Shown: positions 34,015 through 42,225 of the stretch, in pieces
Layout of the letters: each line of letters starts with the position of its first letter
Numbering within the stretch: the first letter of the stretch is position 1
DNA from: Burkholderiaceae bacterium
GTDB taxonomy: Bacteria; Pseudomonadota; Gammaproteobacteria; Burkholderiales; Burkholderiaceae_B
Assembly: GCA_021208885.1 (NCBI GenBank)
Contig: JAJOJF010000031.1
Span: forward strand, 29,143-93,142
DNA length: 64,000 nt
Reading direction: 5' to 3'
Translations under genes and position numbers: made by a program
The notes under the pieces: generated by a model
The model's database searches: none
What the model saw: only the letters and a program-made list of their open reading frames with translations
Told to the model about the DNA's origin: nothing

Positions 34015-35960
34015 TGACGCTGATAGACTTTTTGCCGCTGTTGTTGGTGGTCGCAATTTATTTATTGTTCTGGGACGCCACCAAGTCGCGCAACAGCAAC
34101 CGAGCATTTTTGTCATTGATCAGCGTGGTTTTTGGCGTGACCTATCTTGGGTGGCGGCTGCTAGAGACGGTTGTTTTGCCGCCAGAACTTGGCTGGGCCA
34201 ATCAAGCCTGGACCATTGGATTATGGTTAGTTGAAGTGCTGGCCTTCATTGAGGTTGGCATTTTTTTGTTGATCATGAGTCGCACGAATGAGCGCAGCGC
34301 ACAAGCAGACGCACTGTCTAAACGTAAACGCGACCCATCACCTGCGGTTGATATTTTTATCCCGACGTACAACGAGCCCATCGACGTTCTGGAAAAGACC
34401 ATTATTGGTGCTCAGAATATTGATTGGCCTAACAAAAAAGTTTGGGTGCTTGATGATGGCCGGCGTGATTGGCTAAGAGACTATTGCAGTGGCCGCCATG
34501 TGGGGTATTTGACCCGACCTGATAATGCGCATGCCAAAGCTGGCAATTTAAACCATGCACTGGCCAACACAAGCGGTGAGTTTGTTTGCATTTTTGATGC
34601 AGACTTCGTGCCATTCCCAGGCTTTGTGCAAAGAACCATCGGGTTCTTTGACGACCCGAGTGTGGGTATTGTGCAAACACCACAGCACTTTTATAACAAG
34701 GACCCGATTCAGACCAACTTGAGCATTTCGCAGGATTATCCAGATGAGCAGCGTCTGTTTTTTGATGAAATGGCGGCCAGCCGTGATGCTTGGGACGCCG
34801 CATTTTGTTGTGGATCATGCAGCATTCAGCGAAGAGCGGCACTCGATGTGGTGGGTGGGGTACCAACCGAGAGCATTACGGAGGACTTGCTCAGCACCTT
34901 GGTGATGTTGCGACAGGGTTATAAGACGCTGTATCTAAATGAGCGTCTGAGCATGGGGCTAGCAGCCGAGTCTATCCAGGGGTTCTTTGTTCAGCGTGAG
35001 CGATGGTGTCGAGGGGCGATTCAGTCACTGTTCTTGCCAAGTGGCCCCTTGGGGCCAGGCTTGAATGCCATACAGCGAATACTGTTCTTCCCGACAAGCT
35101 GGTTAATACAGTACACGGTGAGGATCATGCTGATATTGATACCCATCGTGTATTTACTGACTGGCATGATTCCGTTCTATTTCACCAGCATTGGTGACTT
35201 GGTGTTTTTTCAGGCACCAGTTTTTTTGGCGTTTTTTCTGAACATGCGTTGGCTTGTGGGCGGCAAATACATGCCGCTCGTTTCGGTCGCTGCCAGTGTA
35301 TTTGCCAGTTTCCGAATGTTTCCCACCGTTGTGGCGTCTTTAATCAAGCCGTTTGGTACGCCTTTTAAGGTGACCCCCAAAGGGTCGTCTTCTGTCAGTG
35401 GCCGAGGCGCAGAGCTATTTACCTTCTACCAGATTCTTGTTGTTATTGGCCTGACAGTAGCCGGCCTGCTCATTAACGTGCAGCTTGAGACAGCGGTGAT
35501 TCGGTTTGATGAGTTTTATCCAATAGCGGTTTTCTGGTCGGCTTTTAACCTGATGGTTCTGGTGCTCGCTGCTTTGCTTTGCTTTGAAGGACCGCGATTT
35601 CGTCGTGAGGAGCGATTTGATGTGCATGAGACGGTTGAGCTAGAACTCAACGACACGCAAATCGAAGGCGAGCTTGTCGATGCCAGTGTGGATGGCTGCA
35701 AGATCCAACTTGTCTCGGCGTGGTGGTCAGAAGCCCTGCCGCCGACCATGATTGCCAACATTCCAGAGGTTGGGGCTGTTCGACTGAAGCCCATTCGGGT
35801 TAATCGTGGTGCTATCGCAGCGACCTTCGAATATGACAGCGGCCAGCGCGATTTAATGATTGCCAAATTGTTCAGTGGCCGCTATCGCAATCAGGTAGTC
35901 GATGTCTCGGGGTTCGCCACGATTCTGGCGCGTCTTTGGCGCAGGGCGTTCGGCAACTGA
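34014..35960 (+). CDS. Processive family 2 glycosyltransferase with PilZ domain (BcsA/BgsA-like)
   Basis: 648 aa. Two or three N-terminal helices, a cytosolic GT2 domain and about five more helices. Catalytic motifs of processive beta-glycan synthases are all present: the DDG of VWVLDDGRRD, DADF (195-198), FCCGS acceptor loop, T289-E-D291 and Q327-R-E-R-W331. A C-terminal PilZ domain has R530-x-x-x-R534 and D556-A-S-V-D-G561, the c-di-GMP ligands, so activity should be switched by c-di-GMP as in BcsA. There is no bcsB, bcsC or bcsZ, so ordinary cellulose secretion is unlikely; a cellulose-like, mixed-linkage or other beta-glycan is possible. Translationally coupled to the HlyD-like gene. Confidence 0.92.
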   Translation: MTLIDFLPLLLVVAIYLLFWDATKSRNSNRAFLSLISVVFGVTYLGWRLLETVVLPPELGWANQAWTIGLWLVEVLAFIEVGIFLLIMSRTNERSAQADALSKRKRDPSPAVDIFIPTYNEPIDVLEKTIIGAQNIDWPNKKVWVLDDGRRDWLRDYCSGRHVGYLTRPDNAHAKAGNLNHALANTSGEFVCIFDADFVPFPGFVQRTIGFFDDPSVGIVQTPQHFYNKDPIQTNLSISQDYPDEQRLFFDEMAASRDAWDAAFCCGSCSIQRRAALDVVGGVPTESITEDLLSTLVMLRQGYKTLYLNERLSMGLAAESIQGFFVQRERWCRGAIQSLFLPSGPLGPGLNAIQRILFFPTSWLIQYTVRIMLILIPIVYLLTGMIPFYFTSIGDLVFFQAPVFLAFFLNMRWLVGGKYMPLVSVAASVFASFRMFPTVVASLIKPFGTPFKVTPKGSSSVSGRGAELFTFYQILVVIGLTVAGLLINVQLETAVIRFDEFYPIAVFWSAFNLMVLVLAALLCFEGPRFRREERFDVHETVELELNDTQIEGELVDASVDGCKIQLVSAWWSEALPPTMIANIPEVGAVRLKPIRVNRGAIAATFEYDSGQRDLMIAKLFSGRYRNQVVDVSGFATILARLWRRAFGN

Positions 35961-36031
35961 TTGTTCGAATTGCTGATCGCTCTTTCACAATGAACAGCAA
36001 TTCCACCATCAATATAATCAGGAGAGTCACT

Positions 36032-36445
36032 GTGACAGCAAATCAGCAACCACAACCGATTAGCGTGTTCAATGCTGAGGCGGGTGATGTCCGCGTGGCG
36101 GGCAATTTGTTCGACATGACGCCGCGTGTTCCTGAAGACCATGAAATCTTCGAAACGCTGCTGTCACATGCCAACGTCCGAATCGAGCGAATTGTTTCTA
36201 CCGGTCAGGTTAGTCCCGAAGGATTCTGGTATGACCAGTCGCAGGCCGAGTGGGTGTTCGTTGTTCAGGGCACTGCCAGCGTTCAGTTCGAGGATGAGCG
36301 CAACGCGAGAGACTTAAAAGCTGGTGACTACCTTTACATCGCGCCCCATCGCCGTCACCGGGTGCAATACACGCAGACAACGCCACCCACTATTTGGCTT
36401 GCTGTGCATATCGAAAATCCGAATAAACCGCAAGTTTCGCACTAG
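36032..36445 (+). CDS. Small cupin domain protein
   Basis: 137 aa from GTG 36032, which has AGGAG 7 bases upstream; in-frame ATGs further up have no such site. The fold is a single cupin: 'QAEWVFVVQGTASVQFED' then 'LKAGDYLYIAPHRRHRVQY'. Metal-ligand residues include Glu in the first block and His in the second. It starts 71 bp after the glycosyltransferase, on the same strand, and overlaps the convergent dioxygenase by 4 bp. Function unknown; it may be independent of the polysaccharide unit. Confidence 0.8.
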   Translation: MTANQQPQPISVFNAEAGDVRVAGNLFDMTPRVPEDHEIFETLLSHANVRIERIVSTGQVSPEGFWYDQSQAEWVFVVQGTASVQFEDERNARDLKAGDYLYIAPHRRHRVQYTQTTPPTIWLAVHIENPNKPQVSH

Positions 36446-37233
36446 TGCCAACGGTATGACGCCATGGACAGCATCCCGTAGCGGACTTCGCTCGAAATGA
36501 CATCAAAACGATCCTGGTCACTGGTGGCACCTAGCGCAACAAACAGCGGCAGAAGATGTTCCTCGGTAGGATGGGCCCGCACGGCGTGTGGTGCCAGACT
36601 TCTGTATTGAAGCAAGGAAGTCAGATCACGCTGGTCAATGTGGTCCTGAATCCATCCAGAAAACTCTTTGACGTATGGGGCGATTTCGCTGGTTGCTGAT
36701 CCCCGAAACTCGCCGAGGTTGTGCGTCAGGCTACCGGTACCCAGTAATAAAAAGCCCAGTTTGCGCAATGGCGCCAATGCCCGGCCTAGTTGCCAGGCAC
36801 CCGCTGGCGTTGTGTCAAATGGCAGGGAGACACAAACAACTGGAATATCAGCCTGCGGCCGCAGATACCGTAGTGGCACCCATACGCCGTGATCCATCCC
36901 TCGGTCTGGGTCAAGTTGTATTTGCAACCCGGCTGACCTGAGCATATCAGCAACAATATTGGCAATGTCAGGCGACCCACTAGCAGGGTACTGCAGTGCA
37001 TAGAGTTCCTGTGGGAAGCCATAGAAGTCATGAATCGTCTCGGGTACTCGATTGCTCGAAACACGCAATTCGGTTGTTTCCCAGTGCGGCGAGACGGCCA
37101 CGATCGCCCTGACATTGTCCAGAGCCTGCCCCAATTGACCTAGTCTGCTGCCAAGGTCGCCGGGCGCCAACGCAAATGTCGGCGCGCCATGCGATATGAA
37201 GAGTGTTGGCGCAGTGTCAGGACTCGTGTTCAT
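36442..37233 (-). CDS. ygiD: DODA-type extradiol ring-cleavage dioxygenase (YgiD-like)
   Basis: 263 aa from ATG 37233 (MNTSPDTAPT), GGAG upstream. Family landmarks: 'LFISHGAPTFAL' with a metal His, 'VSPHWETTELRVSSN' with a second, and 'DHGVWVPLRY' with a third. Related to E. coli YgiD and plant 4,5-DOPA dioxygenase, which open catecholic rings using iron or zinc. Downstream of a DoxX gene on the same strand, with a divergent LysR; this trio recurs widely in Proteobacteria. Confidence 0.87.
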   Translation of the reverse strand: MNTSPDTAPTLFISHGAPTFALAPGDLGSRLGQLGQALDNVRAIVAVSPHWETTELRVSSNRVPETIHDFYGFPQELYALQYPASGSPDIANIVADMLRSAGLQIQLDPDRGMDHGVWVPLRYLRPQADIPVVCVSLPFDTTPAGAWQLGRALAPLRKLGFLLLGTGSLTHNLGEFRGSATSEIAPYVKEFSGWIQDHIDQRDLTSLLQYRSLAPHAVRAHPTEEHLLPLFVALGATSDQDRFDVISSEVRYGMLSMASYRWH

Positions 37234-37284
37234 GATGTGATCTCCAGTTGGTCGTGCCAAATGGTCGTGCCTGTGTCAAGCCAA

Positions 37285-37698
37285 TCAATTGCCGGTACGC
37301 TTTTGATCAAGGCTGAGTTGGCCGGCACCATGTGCTGCCAAGATCAACAAGCCACCAACCACCGCGATATTTTTATAGAAAAGTAACTGTTGCATGAAAG
37401 CTTGGTCTGCAGGTACTGCCCAGTAAGCATGGAAAAACACACTGGCCAGCAACGTGAAAACAGCCAGAACAATCGCTGCGGTTCGGGTAAAGAAGCCCGC
37501 AATCAGGGCTGCACCGCCAGCGATCTCAACAACGATTGCGATGATCGCGCCAACGGTTGCAAGTGGCAGACCCACCGATTCGATGTAACCCACGGTGCCG
37601 CTAAAGCCTGAAATTTTGGAAAGTCCTGCTGGCAAGAACAGGGCGGCTAGTGCCAGGCGTCCGATCAGAACGAGAAGATTGTTAGTTGAGGATGTCAT
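37285..37698 (-). CDS. DoxX family membrane protein
   Basis: 137 aa from ATG 37698 (MTSSTNNLL) with GGAG upstream. Four membrane helices; 'ALAALFLPAGLSKISGFSGT' is the family signature at helix 1, and 'GFFTRTAAIVLAVFTLLASV' lies in helix 3. DoxX-type proteins are linked to redox stress. First gene of a pair with the dioxygenase, 51 bp ahead of it, and divergent from LysR at 37813. Confidence 0.9.
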   Translation of the reverse strand: MTSSTNNLLVLIGRLALAALFLPAGLSKISGFSGTVGYIESVGLPLATVGAIIAIVVEIAGGAALIAGFFTRTAAIVLAVFTLLASVFFHAYWAVPADQAFMQQLLFYKNIAVVGGLLILAAHGAGQLSLDQKRTGN

Positions 37699-37781
37699 GG
37701 TTAACTCCAAAAGGTCGAGTGTTTTAGTAGGCGAATTCTGACAGTTTCTGAAAAAACAATAAAGATGTTAAAACTAGACTA

Positions 37782-37804
37782 ATTGTCAAAAAAATAGAAA
37801 CAAT
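37782..37804. promoter_or_regulatory. LysR-box-like inverted repeat ATTGT-N13-ACAAT
   Basis: Five-base inverted arms in the 114-bp gap between doxX and lysR, ending 8 bp before the LysR ATG. It fits the T-N11-A layout of LysR sites and is AT-rich; binding there could autorepress the regulator and control doxX/ygiD. Confidence 0.45.
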
Positions 37805-37812
37805 AGGGTTCA

Positions 37813-38727
37813 ATGGATCGTATAGAAGCCATACAAGCTTTCGTGGCTGTGGTTGATGCAGGCAGTTTTGTGGCGGCTGCAGACAAACTGCAGTTATCAA
37901 AGGCGGTGGTTTCACGTCAGCTCGCCATGCTAGAAGATGAGCTCGGCACACGCCTGTTGCACAGAACCACAAGGCGCGTCTCGTTGACCTCTGACGGCGA
38001 GCTATTTCTTGGCCGAAGCCGCGAGTTTTTACAGCAGTGGCAAGAGGCTCTTGATGAAGTCAGCCATCGCAGTGTGCAGGCTCGCGGCACGCTGCGAATC
38101 AATGTGCCTTTCAGTTACGGCGTTATGTATTTGGCACCGCTTTGGCCAGTGTTTATGCAGCGACATCCTGATGTGCTGCTTGATGTCACACTCTCTGACC
38201 GAGTGACTGATCTCGTTGACGAAGGCTACGACCTCGCGGTTCGGATTGGGAAGCTACCGTCATCGTCATTGGTCAGTCGGCGTCTGGCTGCCATGCGCTT
38301 GAAGCTCTGTGCAGCACCAACATATGTTAAGTCTTGCGGTAAGCCCAAAGAGCCGTCCGATCTGGTCTCGCACCGAATATTGGCATACAGTTTGCTGTCA
38401 ACTGGAGATACTTGGACGTTGTCACTCAAGTCTGATCCTACTAGACAGGAGGCCATTGATGTCAGGCCGGTCATGCGCAGCAACAATGGTGACACATGTA
38501 CTCAAGCGGCCATTGCGGGTCAGGGCATCGTGCTGCAACCGGATTTCATGGTGCAACGTCATATTGATCGCGGAGAGCTCCTCGAGCTTTTGCCAAGGTG
38601 GCAGGCTGAGGAATTTGGTGTCTATGCCGTTTATCCGAGTCGCAGACATCTGCCTGCCAAGGTCAGGCTCATGATTGACTTTCTCGTTGCAAACCTGGCT
38701 CCTCAGAAAGCCGATAAAGAGCGATAA
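37813..38727 (+). CDS. LysR-family transcriptional regulator
   Basis: 304 aa. HTH is 'SFVAAADKLQLSKAVVSRQL', followed by the wing 'LLHRTTRRVSLTSDG'. The effector domain has the CrgA/PecT-like 'YDLAVRIGKLPSSSLVSRRL' pattern. Divergent from doxX and ygiD, which are the likely targets. Confidence 0.9.
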   Translation: MDRIEAIQAFVAVVDAGSFVAAADKLQLSKAVVSRQLAMLEDELGTRLLHRTTRRVSLTSDGELFLGRSREFLQQWQEALDEVSHRSVQARGTLRINVPFSYGVMYLAPLWPVFMQRHPDVLLDVTLSDRVTDLVDEGYDLAVRIGKLPSSSLVSRRLAAMRLKLCAAPTYVKSCGKPKEPSDLVSHRILAYSLLSTGDTWTLSLKSDPTRQEAIDVRPVMRSNNGDTCTQAAIAGQGIVLQPDFMVQRHIDRGELLELLPRWQAEEFGVYAVYPSRRHLPAKVRLMIDFLVANLAPQKADKER

Positions 38728-38921
38728 CCATGCTCCATGGGCTACTCAAGAGCTGTTTGTTTCGTAAGTCCATAGGACGCAATGCAGGGTTTGTGAAGCG
38801 GTGTTGAGGGCAAACCCGAGTTAAACGTGTTTGTGAATGCTCTCCTTCAAAGCCAGTCACTAGCCCATACACGTGCCAGCAATCCGCGATCTCTCAACCA
38901 ATGATCGAGTCAAGGGTCCTG

Positions 38922-39359
38922 ATGAAGCTGCACATTTCAAGTGCCCTTCACCTGGCGTTCACAAAGTTTGTACCGCCGCAAACTGGTGCGGATGTTGTGG
39001 ATGGCCTGCATTGGGTCGCCAAGCAATTTGATCGTCCGAGTGTGATCTACGTCCCAGATAATCACGACTATTACGGTGCAGAGTTTTCACAAACATTGGC
39101 ACGATTGCGACAAACGGCTCATGATCTGGGCATCTTTTTGTTGGACAACGATGAGGTGCCGCTTGACGATGAGAAAGGCAACCTTGTTCGTTTTTTGGGA
39201 TGCACACGTTGGACTGACGTTTGCCTGTTTGGCGAGGGAAGACGAACGAGTTACTTCATTGCCGCAAGCAAGCGCTTGAGCGATTTCCGGCTTGATGCCT
39301 TGCGATACTGCTTGCCAAAAAATCTTCACTTCGATCCTGCTTGGGTGATCGAAGTCTGA
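38922..39359 (+). pseudogene. Decayed metallophosphoesterase
   Basis: 145 codons resembling a small calcineurin-type phosphoesterase: 'MKLHISSALHLAF', 'PSVIYVPDNHDYYG' and 'RFLGCTRWTDVCLFG'. The family motif D-x-H near the start reads S-A-L-H, so the metal Asp is lost; the G-D-x-x segment between residues 25 and 30 is deleted; GNH is DNH; and the C-terminal histidine motifs are missing. It thus keeps the outline of the fold but not the metal site. The 194 bp before it hold nothing I recognise. Confidence 0.72.
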
Positions 39360-39393
39360 GCGAGTTCGCAGGGAAGAAATTCAACGATGGGAG

Positions 39394-40041
39394 TCAATTC
39401 AAAACCGCATGTCGCAGCAGCAACATTGCGAGCGTCAGCATCACGGCGCCAATGCCAATGTCTAGAAGCTGCCATGCTCTTGGCTTGGCAAATACCGGGG
39501 CAAGCCACCTTGCGCCAAACCCCAGCAGCACGAACCAAGACAGGCTGGCAGTGCTTGCACCTGCGATGAACCAGCCTTGAAGTGCTTCCGGTTGTTGGGC
39601 GCCGATGCTGCCTACCAACAAAACCGTATCCAGATAGACATGGGGATTCAACAGGGTAAATCCAGCTGCTTGCGCCATTATCAGCCACCATGCAGTCTTT
39701 GCGCCATCAATAGAGGCTGTCAATCGCTGTGTTTGTCTGGCGCGCCTGAGTGCTTGGATGCCATACGCCGTCAAAAACACTGCCCCGGCAATGGCCAAGA
39801 GCTGAGCTAGCCCCGAATGCCCCTGTAAAACTTTGGCCATCCCTAGCACGCCAGCAGCAATCAGGGTGGCATCGACCACGGCACAAAATGTCACCACCAG
39901 GCTGACGTGCTCACGACGCAAGCCTTGACGCAGAACAAAAGCGTTTTGAGCGCCAATGGCGACAATGAGTCCCAAACTCAAGCCAAACGCTTGGATAAAG
40001 ACGCCAGCCTGAGCAGATAGTAGGGCAGTCAATGGTGTCAT
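39394..40041 (-). CDS. argO: LysE/ArgO-type amino-acid exporter
   Basis: 215 aa, six membrane helices. The opening 'LGLIVAIGAQNAFVLRQGLR' and the later 'LNPHVYLDTVLLVGSIGAQQ' are the ArgO/LysE signatures, with 'NPHVYLDT' diagnostic of the ArgO branch. It exports arginine, lysine or their analogues. Monocistronic; divergent from the rhodanese gene with 74 bp between. Confidence 0.88.
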   Translation of the reverse strand: MTPLTALLSAQAGVFIQAFGLSLGLIVAIGAQNAFVLRQGLRREHVSLVVTFCAVVDATLIAAGVLGMAKVLQGHSGLAQLLAIAGAVFLTAYGIQALRRARQTQRLTASIDGAKTAWWLIMAQAAGFTLLNPHVYLDTVLLVGSIGAQQPEALQGWFIAGASTASLSWFVLLGFGARWLAPVFAKPRAWQLLDIGIGAVMLTLAMLLLRHAVLN

Positions 40042-40115
40042 GATTTGCGCAAGATGCCGGGTGCGCTACATTCAGCCAAGTCCGATTTCTTGAAAGTTTT
40101 ACTCGAGGTCAGTTT

Positions 40116-40565
40116 ATGTTGGGTCAATTTAAATGGTTCCTTGCAGCCTTGCTTATGTCAGTGTCAGTTGCGACAGTTGCCCAGGTAGCTGGGCTCGATG
40201 CCGAGATAAGCGCTACGGATGCCTACGAACTAGTGACAGGCGACAAGATTACACTTATTGACATTCGCCGTCCTGAAGAGTGGCGTCAGACGGGGGTTGC
40301 GCAAGGTGCACTGCGCATTAATATGTTGCATCCTAAAGGGTTACAAGGGTTTGCTCAAGAGGTCTATGATGCGGTGGGAGGCGACTTGAACGCACCGATT
40401 GTGTTGATCTGCCGTACCGGTAGTCGCACGAGTCGCTTACAGCCGATTCTTGCGCAAGCGGGTTTTACCAATGTCAAACACATCCCGGAAGGTACGCTCG
40501 GCAACCGCAAAAAACCAGGTTGGATTGCGCAAGGGTTGCCGGTTGAACCTTGCAAGGACTGTTGA
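40116..40565 (+). CDS. Periplasmic rhodanese-like protein
   Basis: 149 aa with a signal peptide (MLGQFKWFLAALLMS, cleavage near VAQ-VA). A single rhodanese domain has 'TLIDIRRPEEW' and the active loop C99-R-T-G-S-R-T-S, so sulfur transfer or thiol chemistry in the periplasm is possible. It ends 'PCKDC', an extra C-terminal CxxC-type pair. The next gene, glpD, is convergent. Confidence 0.85.
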   Translation: MLGQFKWFLAALLMSVSVATVAQVAGLDAEISATDAYELVTGDKITLIDIRRPEEWRQTGVAQGALRINMLHPKGLQGFAQEVYDAVGGDLNAPIVLICRTGSRTSRLQPILAQAGFTNVKHIPEGTLGNRKKPGWIAQGLPVEPCKDC

Positions 40566-40592
40566 ACAATAGCCAGTCATCGAGATATGCCG

Positions 40593-42164
40593 CTAAGGCA
40601 AGTAATGCTCGGTGAGTTTTTCAAATGAGGCTAATTCAGGATTAAGCCCGGTTTCTTCTTGCAGGATACGGGCAGTCTCGGGCGCCATAGAGCGCGCAAG
40701 CTGGGCATCTAAAAACAATACCCGCCAGCGCCTGGCCAGCATATCCTCAACCGTCTGGGCGTATTCGTGGCGTGCTGCGAACCGGACCATTGCCTCAGTT
40801 AGACCCAGACCGATTTCTCTATCTGACCCGGGACATTTTTTAACCGCTTCGATTTCACTGCCGTACAAGTGTTGTCCGGGAGACTGCCATAGCGCGTGAT
40901 TTTGTCCACCAAGTTGGGCGGCACCCACCAAGGCATGGGTTTTAGTGGCACCGCCTGAGCGTGTTGGCAAGATTCTGGCTTTAAAGCACGCATCCATGAC
41001 ATCTTCGGCCATGGCCCGATAAGTTGTCCACTTCCCGCCAGTCACTGTCACCAGGCCATTAGAGTCGGTGACGATGGTGTGCTCACGCGAAAGTGTCTTA
41101 GTTGCAGTAGTGCCATTGGAGGATGGCGCGGCAACCAAAGGGCGTAAGCCAACCCAGACGCTTTTGATGTCATCGCGAGTGATGGTCTTGCTCAGCGCCT
41201 TCGATGCTTCCTGCAAAATAAAGTCCAGTTCACTGGCAAACGGATCTGGCTCTCGTGGCAGGTCTTGTCGTGGCGTGTCTGTTGTGCCGAGAATGATCGA
41301 ACCCATCCAGGGGACAGCGAACAGCACTCGGCCGTCTTCAGTCTTGGGAACTAGCAGCGCGTGATCGGCAGGCATAAACGAACGGTCAACCACCACGTGC
41401 ACCCCCTGGCTTGGCGACACCATTCTATGGTGTGGTGTTTTGTCGTCGGCCGGTTGTGCCATCTTACGTATCTGGTCGACCCAGACGCCGGCAGCGTTAA
41501 TCAGTGCGTGTGTCTTAAAGTGATGCTCGGTGTTCAGACGCTTGTCGGTCACTGACACTTCAAAGCGAGCATTGGCGGCGCTGATATTTTTAATTCCAGT
41601 TACATCGGCGTAGTTAAGTACCGCGCCGCCAGCTCTTTCGGTAGTGCGCGCCAAAGCGAGTGCCAAGCGGGCATCGTCGAATTGACCATCCCAGTATTTC
41701 ACGCCACCTTGTAGGTGACCGGTACGTATCCCAGGCAGCGCCGCATGCACTTCGGCGCGGCTAAGCAATTCAGTTGCACCGAGCCCCGCTTTGCCTGCGA
41801 GAAGGTCGTAGGCCTTTAGGCCCAGACCGTAAAATGGTGATTGCCACCAATGGTATGACGGCATTACAAAGGGCAGTGGTTGCGCCAGATGAGGTGCAAT
41901 GTGCAGGACGGTGGTGCGTTCAGCCAATGCTTCGCGGACAAGCGAAATATTGCCCTGAGCCAGATAGCGAACCCCGCCGTGTAAAAGCTTGGTAGAACGA
42001 GATGAGGTTCCACCACCAAAATCGTGAGATTCCAGCAGCAGCACACTGAATCCGCGTAGGGCAGCGTCGAGCGCCACCCCAAGCCCGGTTGCACCACCGC
42101 CTATGATGGTGATGTCGTATACATCGGTTTGGCCGGCTCGGGCCCATTGTTCAGCGCGCATCAT
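40593..42164 (-). CDS. glpD: Glycerol-3-phosphate dehydrogenase (aerobic, FAD)
   Basis: 523 aa, two adjacent ATGs at the start (42164 or 42161). FAD-binding dinucleotide fold 'ITIIGGGATGLGVALDAALR', then 'TSSRSTKLLHGGVRYL' and 'LVTVTGGKWTTYRAMAEDV', all characteristic of GlpD. It oxidises glycerol 3-phosphate to dihydroxyacetone phosphate and passes electrons to quinone at the inner membrane. Last gene of the glycerol operon: glpS, T, P, Q, U, V, D. Confidence 0.95.
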   Translation of the reverse strand: MMRAEQWARAGQTDVYDITIIGGGATGLGVALDAALRGFSVLLLESHDFGGGTSSRSTKLLHGGVRYLAQGNISLVREALAERTTVLHIAPHLAQPLPFVMPSYHWWQSPFYGLGLKAYDLLAGKAGLGATELLSRAEVHAALPGIRTGHLQGGVKYWDGQFDDARLALALARTTERAGGAVLNYADVTGIKNISAANARFEVSVTDKRLNTEHHFKTHALINAAGVWVDQIRKMAQPADDKTPHHRMVSPSQGVHVVVDRSFMPADHALLVPKTEDGRVLFAVPWMGSIILGTTDTPRQDLPREPDPFASELDFILQEASKALSKTITRDDIKSVWVGLRPLVAAPSSNGTTATKTLSREHTIVTDSNGLVTVTGGKWTTYRAMAEDVMDACFKARILPTRSGGATKTHALVGAAQLGGQNHALWQSPGQHLYGSEIEAVKKCPGSDREIGLGLTEAMVRFAARHEYAQTVEDMLARRWRVLFLDAQLARSMAPETARILQEETGLNPELASFEKLTEHYLP

Positions 42165-42177
42165 GTTTATTCGGTGT

Positions 42178-42199
42178 GCCGTGACCCGAGGGCCACGGC
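42178..42199. repeat. Hairpin between the glycerol binding-protein gene and glpD
   Basis: Arms GCCGTG and CACGGC, with extra CC/GG pairs inside, in the 61-bp gap. There is no T-run on either strand, so it is a mRNA-stability or processing structure rather than a full terminator. Such a hairpin would let the abundant binding protein be expressed above the dehydrogenase. Confidence 0.4.
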
Positions 42200-42225
42200 G
42201 TATGTTGCTAGTGGGTCAGATGCAA

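Noticed and set aside
34014..35960. Calling the synthase a cellulose synthase (bcsA) proper
   Set aside because: bcsB, bcsZ and bcsC are absent and the partner is HlyD-like, so the product should not be fixed as cellulose.
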